Source: Pedobacter polysacchareus (lineage in GTDB: Bacteria; Bacteroidota; Bacteroidia; Sphingobacteriales; Sphingobacteriaceae). Taken from it: a stretch of DNA of 64,000 nucleotides. Below the pieces are notes generated by a model. The model was not told the DNA's origin. It ran no database searches and was given only the letters and a program-made list of their open reading frames with translations. Below are positions 5,329 to 14,734 of this stretch, piece after piece (positions within the stretch are counted from its first letter, which is position 1; each line of letters begins with the position of its first letter). Position numbers and translations under genes: made by a program. The stretch covers positions 1-64,000 of the forward strand of contig NZ_JAHYSS010000011.1 of NCBI RefSeq assembly GCF_019802255.1. Direction: 5' to 3'.

Positions 5329-7716
5329 ATGACCTACGGAAAAATTCTACTACTCATTCTCCTCAGCAGCTTTTCATTTGCTGCACATTCACAAACTACT
5401 GCTACCATTTCGGGATATGTAAAAGACGGCAGCGAACCGATTACAGGAGCTTCCATCTTTTTAAAAGGCACTAAGCAAGGGGTAGTGTCCAATGCTCAGG
5501 GTTATTATGAACTGAAAAATCTGGTGCCTGGAACTTACACCGTCAGCATTTCCTTTCTTGGTTACGAAAAGGACAGTAAACAGGTAACGTTAAAACCAGC
5601 TCAGAATTTAAACCTAAACTTTTCTTTAAAAAAAGACCAGCAGCAGCTTCATGATGTAAACATCAATGGGAAAACGAAAACCCAGCAGGTAAAAGAGTCT
5701 GGTTTCTCTGTAAACGCTATTGAAACGAAGAAATATGCGAATACTACTGCCGACCTGAACCAGATCTTAAACAGAAGTACAGGGGTGAGGATTCGAGAGC
5801 AAGGAGGTTTAGGGTCTGATTTTAAGTTCTCTATCAATGGTTTATCCGGAAAGCAGGTCAAGTTTTTCATCGACGGGATTCCAATGGATGTGATGGGCAG
5901 CGCAATGTCTTTAAACAATATCCCGGTAAACATGGCCGAGCGATTGGAAGTTTACAAAGGCGTAGTACCTGTACAATTAGGTGCCGATGCGATGGGCGGC
6001 GCGGTAAACGTGGTGACCAATCAAAAAGTAAGCAATTACCTGGATTTAAGCCATAGCTATGGCTCTTTTCAAACGAATAGGTCGTCCTTAACAGGGCAGT
6101 ATGTAAACCAACAAACGGGTCTGATTATTAAAGGAAATGGATTCTTCAACTCCTCAGAAAATAGTTACAAGATGAAAAACGTAGATCTTGTAAGCGGTGG
6201 ACTGAGGGATGGCAACTTCATTTACGATGTAAACGGTGCAGAATATTATAAAGGAGATGCCAGACGTTTCCACGATAATTACTTGTCGGCCCTCGGACAA
6301 GTTGAAGTAGGGATCACAAATAAAAGCTGGGCAGATGTGTTATTTGTTGGCGGAGGCTATAATGAAGGCCATCAAGACCTGCAAACTGGTTTTGATCAAC
6401 AGACTGTTTATGGTAAAGTAAAACGTACCAATTTCGCGAAAAGCGCCACTTTACGCTATAAAAAGAACAATTTTATTACAGAAGGGCTAAACTTAAGCGT
6501 ATTCGCAGCCCGATCAAAAGATACTTATAAGACTACTGATACCGCTTTCCGCAATTACAACTGGGATGGTACTTATTTTACCAAAGGATATACGGAAATG
6601 GGAAATAGTGTCAAATCGATTAGTAACATCGTCAGACCCCGTACTTATTTAATGGCCAACCTCAGTTATGTCATCAACAATGAGCACTCTTTGAACCTGA
6701 ATTATACGATTGATCATTTGAAAAATAAGAACTTCAATCAATTGCAAACAGATCACGATAGTGTACCAGGATTAATTAATAAACAAATTCTAGGCTTTGC
6801 TTATCAGCAAAATCTGTTAGACAATAGGTTATCCAATACCATCTTTGCTAAATATTATCACCTGGGTTTAGAGAGGTCAAAATCTATAACTGGCCGTTAT
6901 GTAACGCAGGATACCACTTTCTCGAATTTTGGCTATGGAATCGCTTCCAGATATAAATTGACAGATGGGATCGGCCTAAAGGCTTCATATGAACATTCCT
7001 ACAGGCTTCAGGAAACAGAAGAAGTATTTGGTGATGGATTAAATGTACTGGGAAACCCTAATTTAAAACCAGAAAGCAGTCACAATTTAAACCTTGGCGC
7101 CTATTATGGTTTCCAGATTAATAAAAACAGCTTCTTCTTCGAAGCTTCAGGATTCTATCGTAACGCCAAAGATTTTATCTTTCCCGTACCTGATGTTCGA
7201 TCCAAATTGATCAAAAGTGAAAACCAAAGCAGTGTACGCATTACAGGATTTGAATCCGAAGCCAGATATAGTTATGCTCAGTTGCTATCCTTAACACTGA
7301 ATCTGACTTATCAAAACGCGATAAATACCACAAAAGAAGGACAAACGGAATCTTATAGCGTGCCAGGTACTTACCTGAATAAAATCCCTAATCAACCCTG
7401 GTTGTTTGGAAATGCCGACTTTACCATTGGACAGGATAACCTGCTTGGAAAGGATACCCGACTGCAATTCAACTGGTTCACACAGTATGTAAACTGGTTT
7501 TACCTGACCTGGGAAAGTAAAGGAAACCCAATTGATAAGTCGGATATTCCAACTCAGTTTGTCCATAGTGCATCACTGAGTTACTCCCTGCAAAAAGGCA
7601 AATACAACATTTCCGCAGAATGTAGAAACTTAACGGATCAGCTGACTTACGACAATTTTAAACTTCAGAAACCAGGCAGGTCATTCTCAGTAAAATTCAG
7701 ATACTTTATTCAGTAA
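5329..7716 (+). CDS. TonB-dependent siderophore receptor, XusA-like
   Basis: Outer-membrane receptor of about 795 residues for TonB-driven import of a large ligand, probably a ferric siderophore. A signal peptide ends near AAHSQ, then come a carboxypeptidase-like regulatory domain (about 25-105), a TonB plug (about 115-225, with IDGIPM and the VYKGVVPVQLGADAMGGAVNVVT stretch as key plug features) and a 22-strand-type barrel ending in Phe-Ile-Gln. There is no STN domain. An upstream in-frame ATG at 5311 is less likely because of the promoter position. The gene is followed after 44 bases by a DUF4374 lipoprotein and then a PepSY protein, the XusA-B-C order of Bacteroides. The ligand is unknown. 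Confidence 0.9.
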   Translation: MTYGKILLLILLSSFSFAAHSQTTATISGYVKDGSEPITGASIFLKGTKQGVVSNAQGYYELKNLVPGTYTVSISFLGYEKDSKQVTLKPAQNLNLNFSLKKDQQQLHDVNINGKTKTQQVKESGFSVNAIETKKYANTTADLNQILNRSTGVRIREQGGLGSDFKFSINGLSGKQVKFFIDGIPMDVMGSAMSLNNIPVNMAERLEVYKGVVPVQLGADAMGGAVNVVTNQKVSNYLDLSHSYGSFQTNRSSLTGQYVNQQTGLIIKGNGFFNSSENSYKMKNVDLVSGGLRDGNFIYDVNGAEYYKGDARRFHDNYLSALGQVEVGITNKSWADVLFVGGGYNEGHQDLQTGFDQQTVYGKVKRTNFAKSATLRYKKNNFITEGLNLSVFAARSKDTYKTTDTAFRNYNWDGTYFTKGYTEMGNSVKSISNIVRPRTYLMANLSYVINNEHSLNLNYTIDHLKNKNFNQLQTDHDSVPGLINKQILGFAYQQNLLDNRLSNTIFAKYYHLGLERSKSITGRYVTQDTTFSNFGYGIASRYKLTDGIGLKASYEHSYRLQETEEVFGDGLNVLGNPNLKPESSHNLNLGAYYGFQINKNSFFFEASGFYRNAKDFIFPVPDVRSKLIKSENQSSVRITGFESEARYSYAQLLSLTLNLTYQNAINTTKEGQTESYSVPGTYLNKIPNQPWLFGNADFTIGQDNLLGKDTRLQFNWFTQYVNWFYLTWESKGNPIDKSDIPTQFVHSASLSYSLQKGKYNISAECRNLTDQLTYDNFKLQKPGRSFSVKFRYFIQ

Positions 7717-7760
7717 TTATAAAATAATAACAAGAATACCAATCTATTATCATCATATAT

Positions 7761-8963
7761 ATGAATACATTATTTAGACATACGGCTAAACTTTTAATGC
7801 TAACTATCTTAGTGCTTAGCATCAGCGGTTGTGAAAAAAGAAAAGAAGGACAGGTAGAAGAAGGCACCAATTATGCGGCAATTCTTTGTGTAGGGAGCTG
7901 GCCAAATACCGCTTATTATATCTCCAGTATTCCCTCTTTAACGAGCGGAACCATCAGCCTGAAAGGAAATGGTGCGGAGATGACCGGTAAGGTTTATGCG
8001 CAGGATGTGATTCAAAGAGACGGTTTGTATTACCACATGAATTCTACCAGCGGACGTTTCGGCAAATATCATGTGGAAAACGGATCATTACTCATTGATA
8101 AAGAGATTCCTTTCGCTTACCTGAGCTGGAGTTCTTACGCTTGGGCAGACAACAATACCCTGGTAATTTTTGGTGAAGGAAATGGCGAAGCTCGTTTTGC
8201 AGTAGTTAAAGTGGACAAGATGACCATTAAAACTGGCAAATTTGATCTAGGTAAAATCCCTGCTGGATTCCAGCAATACAGCTTTGGATTTGCACAGTAT
8301 AGAGACAGTAAACTATTTCTTGGTTACAGTTTTGCCTCCAATGATTGGAGTGTGTTTCCAAATATGCCAGTTTATCCAAAATCTTTTGTTGCTGTAATTG
8401 ATTACCATACGATGGCGGTTGAAAAGTCCCTGGAAGAAACCCGTACCACCGGATTAGGCAGTTTGAACATTTATGCACCTTCCTCTTTTGTAGATGAAAA
8501 CAATGATTTATACTTTATCAGTGATCCGGTAACAGGTTATGACTACAAATCTCCATCTGTCATGTACCGCATTAAAAGTGGATCTACAGAGATTGATCCT
8601 GACTATTTCTTTAATTTCTCCGCTGCATCTAATAATGAAAAAGGCGCAGCAATGTGGTACATAGGAAATGGGAAAGCAATTGTCCGCTCTAGAATTAGTG
8701 GGGATAATATTGATCTGGACCATTATTACAGATTGATTGACATAAAATCTGGTACGATGATCAAGAAATTGGATCTCCCTGCAGATAAAGGGGAGCGTAT
8801 GGTGAATGCAGTAATTGTAGAGGGTGGTAAGGCCTTCATTGCGGTAAATGCAGCCGACAGAGATTACATCTGGCAATATAATCCTGCAACTGATCAATTG
8901 ACAAAAGGAGTGGAATTTGTAGGCGGTATCGACTATATCCTTCGCATAGAGAAACTGAAATAA
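7761..8963 (+). CDS. DUF4374 surface lipoprotein, XusB-like, copy 2
   Basis: Lipoprotein of 400 residues with lipobox SISGC (Cys24) followed by a charged stretch, then beta-propeller repeats of DUF4374. It occupies the standard XusB place between the receptor and the PepSY gene (gaps of 44 and 22 bases), so it is the likely cognate siderophore-binding partner of the receptor. It is paralogous to the protein at 4027-5247; the C-terminal 30 residues and the DPDYFFNFS and KAIVRSR motifs align directly. The family link is strong; the substrate is inferred. Confidence 0.85.
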   Translation: MNTLFRHTAKLLMLTILVLSISGCEKRKEGQVEEGTNYAAILCVGSWPNTAYYISSIPSLTSGTISLKGNGAEMTGKVYAQDVIQRDGLYYHMNSTSGRFGKYHVENGSLLIDKEIPFAYLSWSSYAWADNNTLVIFGEGNGEARFAVVKVDKMTIKTGKFDLGKIPAGFQQYSFGFAQYRDSKLFLGYSFASNDWSVFPNMPVYPKSFVAVIDYHTMAVEKSLEETRTTGLGSLNIYAPSSFVDENNDLYFISDPVTGYDYKSPSVMYRIKSGSTEIDPDYFFNFSAASNNEKGAAMWYIGNGKAIVRSRISGDNIDLDHYYRLIDIKSGTMIKKLDLPADKGERMVNAVIVEGGKAFIAVNAADRDYIWQYNPATDQLTKGVEFVGGIDYILRIEKLK

Positions 8964-8985
8964 TTGAACATTTTATATTTCTTAA

Positions 8986-10119
8986 ATGATCTTTAAAAAA
9001 ATAAATGCCTGGGTTCACCTCTGGTTTGGAATCGCTTCCGGCATCGTCGTGGTGGTTCTGGGCATCACCGGTTGCATCCTTGTTTTTGAACAGGAAATCA
9101 GAAATGTTTCTTCTCCATGGCACCACGCAGAATCAAATGGAAAAGCATTATTGCCTCCATCTAAAATTCAAGAGGCAGTGCTTAAAGTGTTGCCTCATAA
9201 AGAAGTACATTCCGTCTGGTATTATGGTGAAAACCGTACCGCACAGGTCACAGTAAATTCAGATTCTACGGTATTCGTAGATCCCTATACTGCCAAAGTG
9301 GTGGCTATGGTTGATCACGAAGACTTTTTTCATCTCGTAGAAGAAGGCCACTTTTACCTTTGGCTACCGAAAGAAATAGGTAGTGTAATCGTAGGTTGGG
9401 GAACCTTCATATTTTTCATTTTGCTGCTTAGCGGGCTGGTTTTATGGTGGCCAAAAAGATGGAATAAGAAAGGCCGGGATCAAAGCTTTAAAATCAAATG
9501 GAAAGCCAGGTTTAAGCGCCTGAACTATGATCTACATAATGTTTTGGGGTTCTACTCCATCATTGTTGCGCTTTTATTTGCGATCACTGGCTTAATGATG
9601 AGCTTCCAGTGGTTCAATAAAGGGGTTTTCTGGATCGCAGGAGGAACGGATAAAGCTAGAATAGAAGCGGTTTCAGATACGCTAAATAATCCTCAGACAA
9701 AAATGCTGGAACAGGTAGATCAAGCCTGGTATAAAGGAATGAACGAACTCGCAGCGCACAATCCGAAAGAAATCATTGTAAGCTTCCCTGAGAAGGCTTC
9801 TGAGGCTATTTATGTCTGCACAGATATGTTTAATGGTACCTGGCGGGATGTTTACCTGGATCAACATACTTTAGAGGTCCTGCCAGCCTCTAATAAGAAA
9901 TTGATGGATGAAAACTTTGCCGACTTGATCCGGAGGCTGAATTATGGCGTCCATATTGGTGCAATAGGAGAGTTGCCGACAAAAATTCTCTTTTTCATAG
10001 TCAGTCTGATCTGTGCTTCATTACCAATTACAGGCTTTGTGATTTGGTGGGGAAAAAAGAAAAAGTCAGGCAAAAAGAAGAGAAGAATTTTTATGAAACC
10101 CTATCCAAGCGTATCATAG
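8986..10119 (+). CDS. PepSY-domain inner-membrane protein, XusC-like
   Basis: Membrane protein of 377 residues with four predicted membrane segments (about 9-34, 130-155, 182-208 and 335-360) and two periplasmic PepSY regions. Conserved His residues in or near the membrane segments (WVHLWFG, DLHNVLGFY, GVHIGAIG) could ligate haem, as proposed for ferric-siderophore reductases of the PiuB/FecX type. In the Xus system XusC is the inner-membrane partner, thought to help release or move iron. It is the last gene of the receptor operon, starting 22 bases after the lipoprotein. The C-terminus is Lys-rich and cytoplasmic. Confidence 0.88.
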   Translation: MIFKKINAWVHLWFGIASGIVVVVLGITGCILVFEQEIRNVSSPWHHAESNGKALLPPSKIQEAVLKVLPHKEVHSVWYYGENRTAQVTVNSDSTVFVDPYTAKVVAMVDHEDFFHLVEEGHFYLWLPKEIGSVIVGWGTFIFFILLLSGLVLWWPKRWNKKGRDQSFKIKWKARFKRLNYDLHNVLGFYSIIVALLFAITGLMMSFQWFNKGVFWIAGGTDKARIEAVSDTLNNPQTKMLEQVDQAWYKGMNELAAHNPKEIIVSFPEKASEAIYVCTDMFNGTWRDVYLDQHTLEVLPASNKKLMDENFADLIRRLNYGVHIGAIGELPTKILFFIVSLICASLPITGFVIWWGKKKKSGKKKRRIFMKPYPSVS

Positions 10120-10148
10120 CATATTAGTTTTCTTTTTACTTTAAAAGC

Positions 10149-10162
10149 CTGGAAAGGCGGAG
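10149..10162 (+). repeat. 14-base intergenic repeat, copy 1
   Basis: CTGGAAAGGCGGAG occurs here, after the PepSY gene, and again at 38729-38742 before the GH20 gene. Flanks differ. Meaning unknown. Confidence 0.35.
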
Positions 10163-10364
10163 CTGCAGAAGCATGCTACAGATACTGTAATTAACGCAAA
10201 AATACCCGGAAGATCCATTGAGTAATTTGTAGATTTTCATGGGTATTTCATTAATAATTATTTCTGTTTTTTCTTGAAACAAGTTGGTAGCCTGAATGTT
10301 ATTTGGATGGTAAATATTTAGTTCGCGCTCTTTGTAATTCTTATTTCATTAAATCAAAACGACG

Positions 10365-10586
10365 ATGGAAACTACAAATCTAAATGATCAGGATTGGGAA
10401 CAAAAGCTGATCGATGAAAATATAGAAATTGACCCAAAAGGACCTACAATACCGGAAGATGGTGAGGATGACGACGATGATTTTTCTGAAGATGACGATG
10501 ATCTGTACATAGATAATTCAGGAAATGATGAAGAATATGGTGAAGACGAATTTGAAAACGATGATGAGGATTTAGAGTGGAAATAA
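10365..10586 (+). CDS. Small highly acidic protein
   Basis: Unrecognised protein of 73 residues. About half of residues 30-70 are Asp or Glu, in runs such as GEDDDDDFSEDDDD, with a few aromatic residues between them. It has no signal peptide or membrane segment. Such composition suggests a soluble, disordered protein that binds metal ions or basic partners, but nothing shows which. It follows the iron-uptake genes by 245 bases and faces the substrate-binding lipoprotein gene convergently. The ATG sits after an A-rich leader, and the length and composition make chance unlikely. Confidence 0.6.
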   Translation: METTNLNDQDWEQKLIDENIEIDPKGPTIPEDGEDDDDDFSEDDDDLYIDNSGNDEEYGEDEFENDDEDLEWK

Positions 10587-10625
10587 GACTAATTTTAATT
10601 ATGGACGCCTCTGCTATCTCAATAA

Positions 10626-11666
10626 TTAAAGTGCCTTGCCTTTTTCTCCATATAGCTTTAACATTATCAGTTCCACTTGATGTTTTACATCCACATCCGG
10701 ATTTGGATAGGCCCAATTATGGATACTCACAGCAGTGCTGAGCGACTTTAAGGTATGCGGGTTATAGAAAAACATAGGCAGCAGGTTGTAAATTTGCTTA
10801 TTTTTGACTGTGGAAACCTCTCCCAGTTCTTTTCTCTTGTAGAACTCATCAGGACTATCGTTCCACATAATGATCAAATCTGGATTCCAGCCCACCAAGG
10901 TTTCAGGATTGATATTGGGTTGATCTAACTCAAAAGGACAGGCATTTTCTACACCAGCGATCTCCAGACATAAGTTCATCATGCTATTTCTGCCGGCAGT
11001 TGAGAATATTCGACCATACGCCCAGGAGAAATAAGCTTTTTTCTTGGCCTGTAGGGTACTTGATCTGGCTTTCAGTGCCTCATATTCGCCCTCTACGTAA
11101 GCAATCAAGTCATGGGCTCTTTCGGAAGTTCCAGTCAGCACCGCCAGATCACGCATGGTTTGAAACACTTCATTGTATTTTTCTACATTGGCAGTATAAA
11201 CCTTTACACCAACCGACCTTAATGCAGCTGCAAGCTCTTCCTGAGCCGCTTGCAGGATCACGATATCAGGGTTTAACATCATGATGCTTTCTATGTTCCC
11301 ATCTCCATTGTTTCCTGGAACTGCGAGTTGCTTTTGCTGGATTCTATCGTCTAATTTAGCGTAATAGGGGTATAATTCATCACTCGTATAAATGCTGTTG
11401 AAAATACCAACGATTTTCGCCTCTGCCTTTAACATATATAAAGCATCCAACGCCGGTTCATATAAGCACACGATTCTTTCTACAGGTTTATCGAGTTCAA
11501 TGGGATGTCCCAAAGCATCTTTTACAGAGATGGATTTCTTATTTCCAGTATCAGCGCTGCTGCGATGTGTACATCCGGAAAGAATCAACGTGCCTGAAAT
11601 GGATAGTATAGCGATCAATAATACCATTGTGCTGTTTTTACTGATTATATTCCTGCTGTGTTTCAT
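10626..11666 (-). CDS. ABC-type siderophore/cobalamin substrate-binding lipoprotein
   Basis: Periplasmic binding protein of the FecB/BtuF class (PF01497), 346 residues, with a lipoprotein signal ending at Cys32 (LSGC). The typical opening VKDALGHPIELDKPVERIVCL starts the first lobe at about residue 48, and the domain runs almost to the end. It would capture an iron complex or corrinoid and deliver it to a BtuCD-type transporter. No permease or ATPase gene is next to it, so it must work with a transporter elsewhere. Its position next to the siderophore locus favours iron, but a corrinoid cannot be excluded. Confidence 0.88.
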   Translation of the reverse strand: MKHSRNIISKNSTMVLLIAILSISGTLILSGCTHRSSADTGNKKSISVKDALGHPIELDKPVERIVCLYEPALDALYMLKAEAKIVGIFNSIYTSDELYPYYAKLDDRIQQKQLAVPGNNGDGNIESIMMLNPDIVILQAAQEELAAALRSVGVKVYTANVEKYNEVFQTMRDLAVLTGTSERAHDLIAYVEGEYEALKARSSTLQAKKKAYFSWAYGRIFSTAGRNSMMNLCLEIAGVENACPFELDQPNINPETLVGWNPDLIIMWNDSPDEFYKRKELGEVSTVKNKQIYNLLPMFFYNPHTLKSLSTAVSIHNWAYPNPDVDVKHQVELIMLKLYGEKGKAL

Positions 11667-11793
11667 AAAGTGTTCATTTACCTGTTATTATATATTACAA
11701 ATAAAGAAGAAAGAGATTAAGACAGGATAAGAAGGGGATGAACCCTTGATGAGAATACTGAACTATTTGGTTAAATATTTTCGTTATTGTTCA

Positions 11794-11820
11794 TTTGTGT
11801 TGGAACTTTTGGCTACTTTG
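11794..11820 (+). promoter_or_regulatory. Weak promoter candidate of the acyltransferase gene
   Basis: TTTG (11794-11797), 16 bases, then TACTTTG (11814-11820), one base shorter than the TAnnTTTG consensus. It would give a leader of about 105 bases. Confidence 0.3.
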
Positions 11821-11931
11821 CATTAACATTCAAACTAACCGACACCATTTTACCATTTTATACGATTTCGTAGAGGAAGGATAGCGTCTTTTTGGGATGG
11901 ATCTCTTTTAGAAATTTAATAAATATATCAT

Positions 11932-13074
11932 ATGGAAAAAAAGGTGCAGGGAGAGATGGGGTGGGTGAATCTATTGCGAATTATTGCTTGTTTTTTAGTG
12001 GTTTTATCCCACAGTTGTGACCCTTTTGTATCGCAGTTTGATACCAATCGGCAGTCATTTCTTACTGGAGTGTTTACCGGAAGCTTTGTCCGGGCCTGTG
12101 TTCCTTTATTCGTGATGATGTCTGGCGTTTTATTGCTGCCCATCAACATGAGTCTAGCCGATTTCTATAAAAAACGAATTGTCAGGATTCTGATTCCCCT
12201 TGCTTTCTGGTCGATTGTCTTGCCTATTTTATTCTACGTTTACCTGAATTTTGTGAATCCAGGTACTCAAAATAAAGCACTCAACCTGGCTAATCATACT
12301 TTTGATGCCACCTTCGGTAAGTTATACACGTTCATTTTCAACTTTAGCTTTGCTACCATTCCATTGTGGTATATGTATATGCTGGTTGGTCTTTACCTGA
12401 TTATGCCGGTTTTTAGTGGCTGGTTGAAACAAGCAACCAAAAAAGATATAGAGGTTTTTCTAGGGGTATGGGGGATCGCTTTGCTTTTGCCTTACATCAA
12501 AATGGCAGCGCCATTATTGGGATACAACGGAAATTACGGCAATATGGGGCTTTTTGGGGTGTGCGACTGGAATGATTATGGTACTTTTTATTACATCTCC
12601 GGTTTTACTGGTTATCTGGTTCTGGCTTATTATTTAGTAAAATATCCATTGGATTGGAGTTGGAATAAGATGCTGAGCATTACCATTCCTATGTTTTTAC
12701 TGGGCTACCTGATCACTTCTTTTGGATTCATTGAGACTCAAAAGCACTTCCCTGGCAATTATGCCAACCTGGAAATTGTATGGTATTTTGCCGGTATCAA
12801 CGTATTTATGATGACTTTTGCTGTGTTTGTCATCGTTCAGAAAATGAATATTGCTTCTTCTGCGGGATTGTCGAAATTGGCTTCCCTGACTTTTGGAATT
12901 TACCTTTGTCACTTTGTCTTTGTAGAAGTTGGTTATGATGTGGTGGAGGCAATCGCCGCACCGCTGCACCCATTGGTTAAAATTATAAGTATTGCCTGCT
13001 TTACTTTTGCCATCAGCGCTTTGGTAGTATTGCTGATGAGGTCCTTCAAATTGACCCGTCGTTTCGTGATGTAA
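11932..13074 (+). CDS. Acyltransferase family 3 membrane protein
   Basis: Integral membrane protein of 380 residues with about ten predicted helices, matching the acyltransferase 3 family (PF01757). The opening NLLRIIACFLVVLSHS carries the conserved Arg and His of the active-site helix (about residues 15-26). Family members transfer acetyl or other acyl groups to cell-surface sugars such as O-antigen, exopolysaccharide or peptidoglycan. The acceptor here is not evident. It is a single gene with a hairpin terminator just after it. Two more members of the family occur in this window (52691 and 62314), with little similarity outside the family motifs. Confidence 0.88.
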   Translation: MEKKVQGEMGWVNLLRIIACFLVVLSHSCDPFVSQFDTNRQSFLTGVFTGSFVRACVPLFVMMSGVLLLPINMSLADFYKKRIVRILIPLAFWSIVLPILFYVYLNFVNPGTQNKALNLANHTFDATFGKLYTFIFNFSFATIPLWYMYMLVGLYLIMPVFSGWLKQATKKDIEVFLGVWGIALLLPYIKMAAPLLGYNGNYGNMGLFGVCDWNDYGTFYYISGFTGYLVLAYYLVKYPLDWSWNKMLSITIPMFLLGYLITSFGFIETQKHFPGNYANLEIVWYFAGINVFMMTFAVFVIVQKMNIASSAGLSKLASLTFGIYLCHFVFVEVGYDVVEAIAAPLHPLVKIISIACFTFAISALVVLLMRSFKLTRRFVM

Positions 13075-13079
13075 ATTAC

Positions 13080-13113
13080 AAACCGTCATGAGCCCTAAAA
13101 CTCATGACGGTTT
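13080..13113. terminator. Bidirectional terminator
   Basis: A perfect 13-bp stem (13080-13092 with 13101-13113) with an 8-base loop and A/T flanks lies between the convergent acyltransferase and beta-lactamase genes, so it probably serves both. Confidence 0.8.
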
Positions 13114-13157
13114 AAAACTGGTAAGGAGGGATACAAAGCTAAGTTATACTCCAATAA

Positions 13158-14057
13158 TTATTTAGATTTATGCGTGTAGTAATCCCAAACCAGTTTCGAA
13201 ATGTCCGAAATGATCTTATCATTAGTGGCTTCATTTTCCTTTGTATTACAGACAAATACAGCGATGGCATAATGTTGCCCATTTGGTAGACGAACAATTC
13301 CCATATCGTTAATTGCCGCTGTAATACCCGCATTATTGGTGCCCGAAGTACCTGTTTTATGGCCAACGATGGTTCCTTTTGGCAGTTGCCCTTTGATTCT
13401 ATTGACGCCTGTAGAAGTTTCTACCATGGTAGTCCACAGGAAGTTGAAACTCTCTTTTGACAATAGGTTTTTAGTATAGAATTTAACCAGCAGTTGGGTA
13501 ATGGCTTTTGGCGTACTCCAGTTGGAGAATTGAACATTCCATTCCTTATGCATTTCTTCTTCATTTGCCTTGATGGCTACATCTTTAACGCCAAGGCTGT
13601 GGATATAGTCGTTGATCGGTTTAGGGCCGCCAAGAAGCCTCATCAGGATGTCGCAGCCGTTATTGTCACTTTGTGACACTGTATATTTGATGATTTCAGA
13701 GAGTGGCAAATCTACCTCACCATTTGGATGCGCATCGCGGATAGGGCTCCAGGTATCCGGTAAAAGGTCACTTTTCTTAATGTGGATTTTCTGTGATAAG
13801 CTAAACTTACCTTTATCGACCTGATTCAAAACCGCCATAGCAATGTGGAATTTGAAAACACTCTGCATCGGGTAGTGCTCGTCGCCATTCACACTAATGG
13901 TATCCTTGCTTTCTATGGCATAAACGGAAATACCAACATCTGCTTTTTTATTGGAAATCACTTGCTTGATCTGGTTCCTTAACTGGTTTTTCTGAGCCAC
14001 ACTATGGAAGCAAACAGACAATAGAATCAGGCAGGACAGGTATATTTTTTTATTCAT
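13158..14057 (-). CDS. Class A beta-lactamase, subclass A2 type
   Basis: Periplasmic serine beta-lactamase of 299 residues with a signal peptide ending near SVAQ. All class A motifs are present: Ser66-x-x-Lys69 (SVFK), Ser130-Asp131-Asn132, the omega-loop Glu near residues 166-168 (NEEEMH) and Lys-Thr-Gly (HKTGTSG). The sequence around the omega loop and the SDN motif resembles the Bacteroidota-linked group that includes CepA, CblA, PER and VEB. It should hydrolyse penicillins and cephalosporins; the exact spectrum cannot be read from sequence. The gene is alone, with no mobile-element signs, so it is probably an intrinsic chromosomal enzyme. Confidence 0.93.
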   Translation of the reverse strand: MNKKIYLSCLILLSVCFHSVAQKNQLRNQIKQVISNKKADVGISVYAIESKDTISVNGDEHYPMQSVFKFHIAMAVLNQVDKGKFSLSQKIHIKKSDLLPDTWSPIRDAHPNGEVDLPLSEIIKYTVSQSDNNGCDILMRLLGGPKPINDYIHSLGVKDVAIKANEEEMHKEWNVQFSNWSTPKAITQLLVKFYTKNLLSKESFNFLWTTMVETSTGVNRIKGQLPKGTIVGHKTGTSGTNNAGITAAINDMGIVRLPNGQHYAIAVFVCNTKENEATNDKIISDISKLVWDYYTHKSK

Positions 14058-14119
14058 TTGATAGGTTTTAATAGTAGGATAACGTTACAAAGATCTAAAA
14101 AGTTACAGTGATCAACAGT

Positions 14120-14485
14120 TTATTTTGCTTTCGGAATGATAAACCAAGCCCAATAAATGAAAAGAAATTGAATAGGTAGTCGGATGTACGCTAATAAATG
14201 AGAACCTATTGCCGGATTTGCCTTAAAAACATCAGCGAGGTGGAAGGGAAGGAAAAATATCATCAGCAGCAAATTGGCAATGGCCGTAATTCTTCTGAAC
14301 TTTGGCAGGAGTAAACCCAGGCCAATAGCAGCCTCAAAACATCCAACAAGGTAGTTGACAGCAAGGGCATGCATCCATTCTGGAATAAATGGGTTGTAAA
14401 ATGCCGGTTTGATGAGGTGATTGATGCCGGCACCCAGCATAAAAAGGCCAAAAAACCAGGTCAGTAATAGCTTTAGTTTACTCAT
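14120..14485 (-). CDS. DoxX-like small membrane protein
   Basis: Membrane protein of 121 residues with four predicted helices, resembling the DoxX/MauE-like group (GINHLIKPAFYNPFIPEWM, then FEAAIGLGLLLP). The biochemical role of these proteins is poorly known; some are tied to quinone or thiol redox. The start chosen is the ATG at 14485, which has an AAGAAG ribosome site a few bases upstream. An earlier in-frame ATG at 14527 would add 14 polar residues before the first helix. Confidence 0.75.
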   Translation of the reverse strand: MSKLKLLLTWFFGLFMLGAGINHLIKPAFYNPFIPEWMHALAVNYLVGCFEAAIGLGLLLPKFRRITAIANLLLMIFFLPFHLADVFKANPAIGSHLLAYIRLPIQFLFIYWAWFIIPKAK

Positions 14486-14734
14486 GATATATCTTCTTTT
14501 TAAAATCAGTCTGCTTTCATTGAGCAAAGTTGAGTTGTCTTTTCTTTACAAGATACAAGTAATGATGAAAATTCATTGACCAGTATTTCTGAATTTCCAG
14601 GACAGAGGGAATTATATCCGTAATTTAAGTGCTCAGGTAATGAGCAGGATAGCTTTTTATCCCATTTTTTCAGTAGATATGGCCTGCTCTTTGATTAAGA
14701 TGGATAGATAATCTTTCTATTCCAATTGAACTTA

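Noticed and set aside
10444..10716. Minus-strand ORF over the acidic protein gene
   Set aside because: Its Ser/His/Ile-rich composition is the complement of the Asp/Glu codon runs on the other strand.
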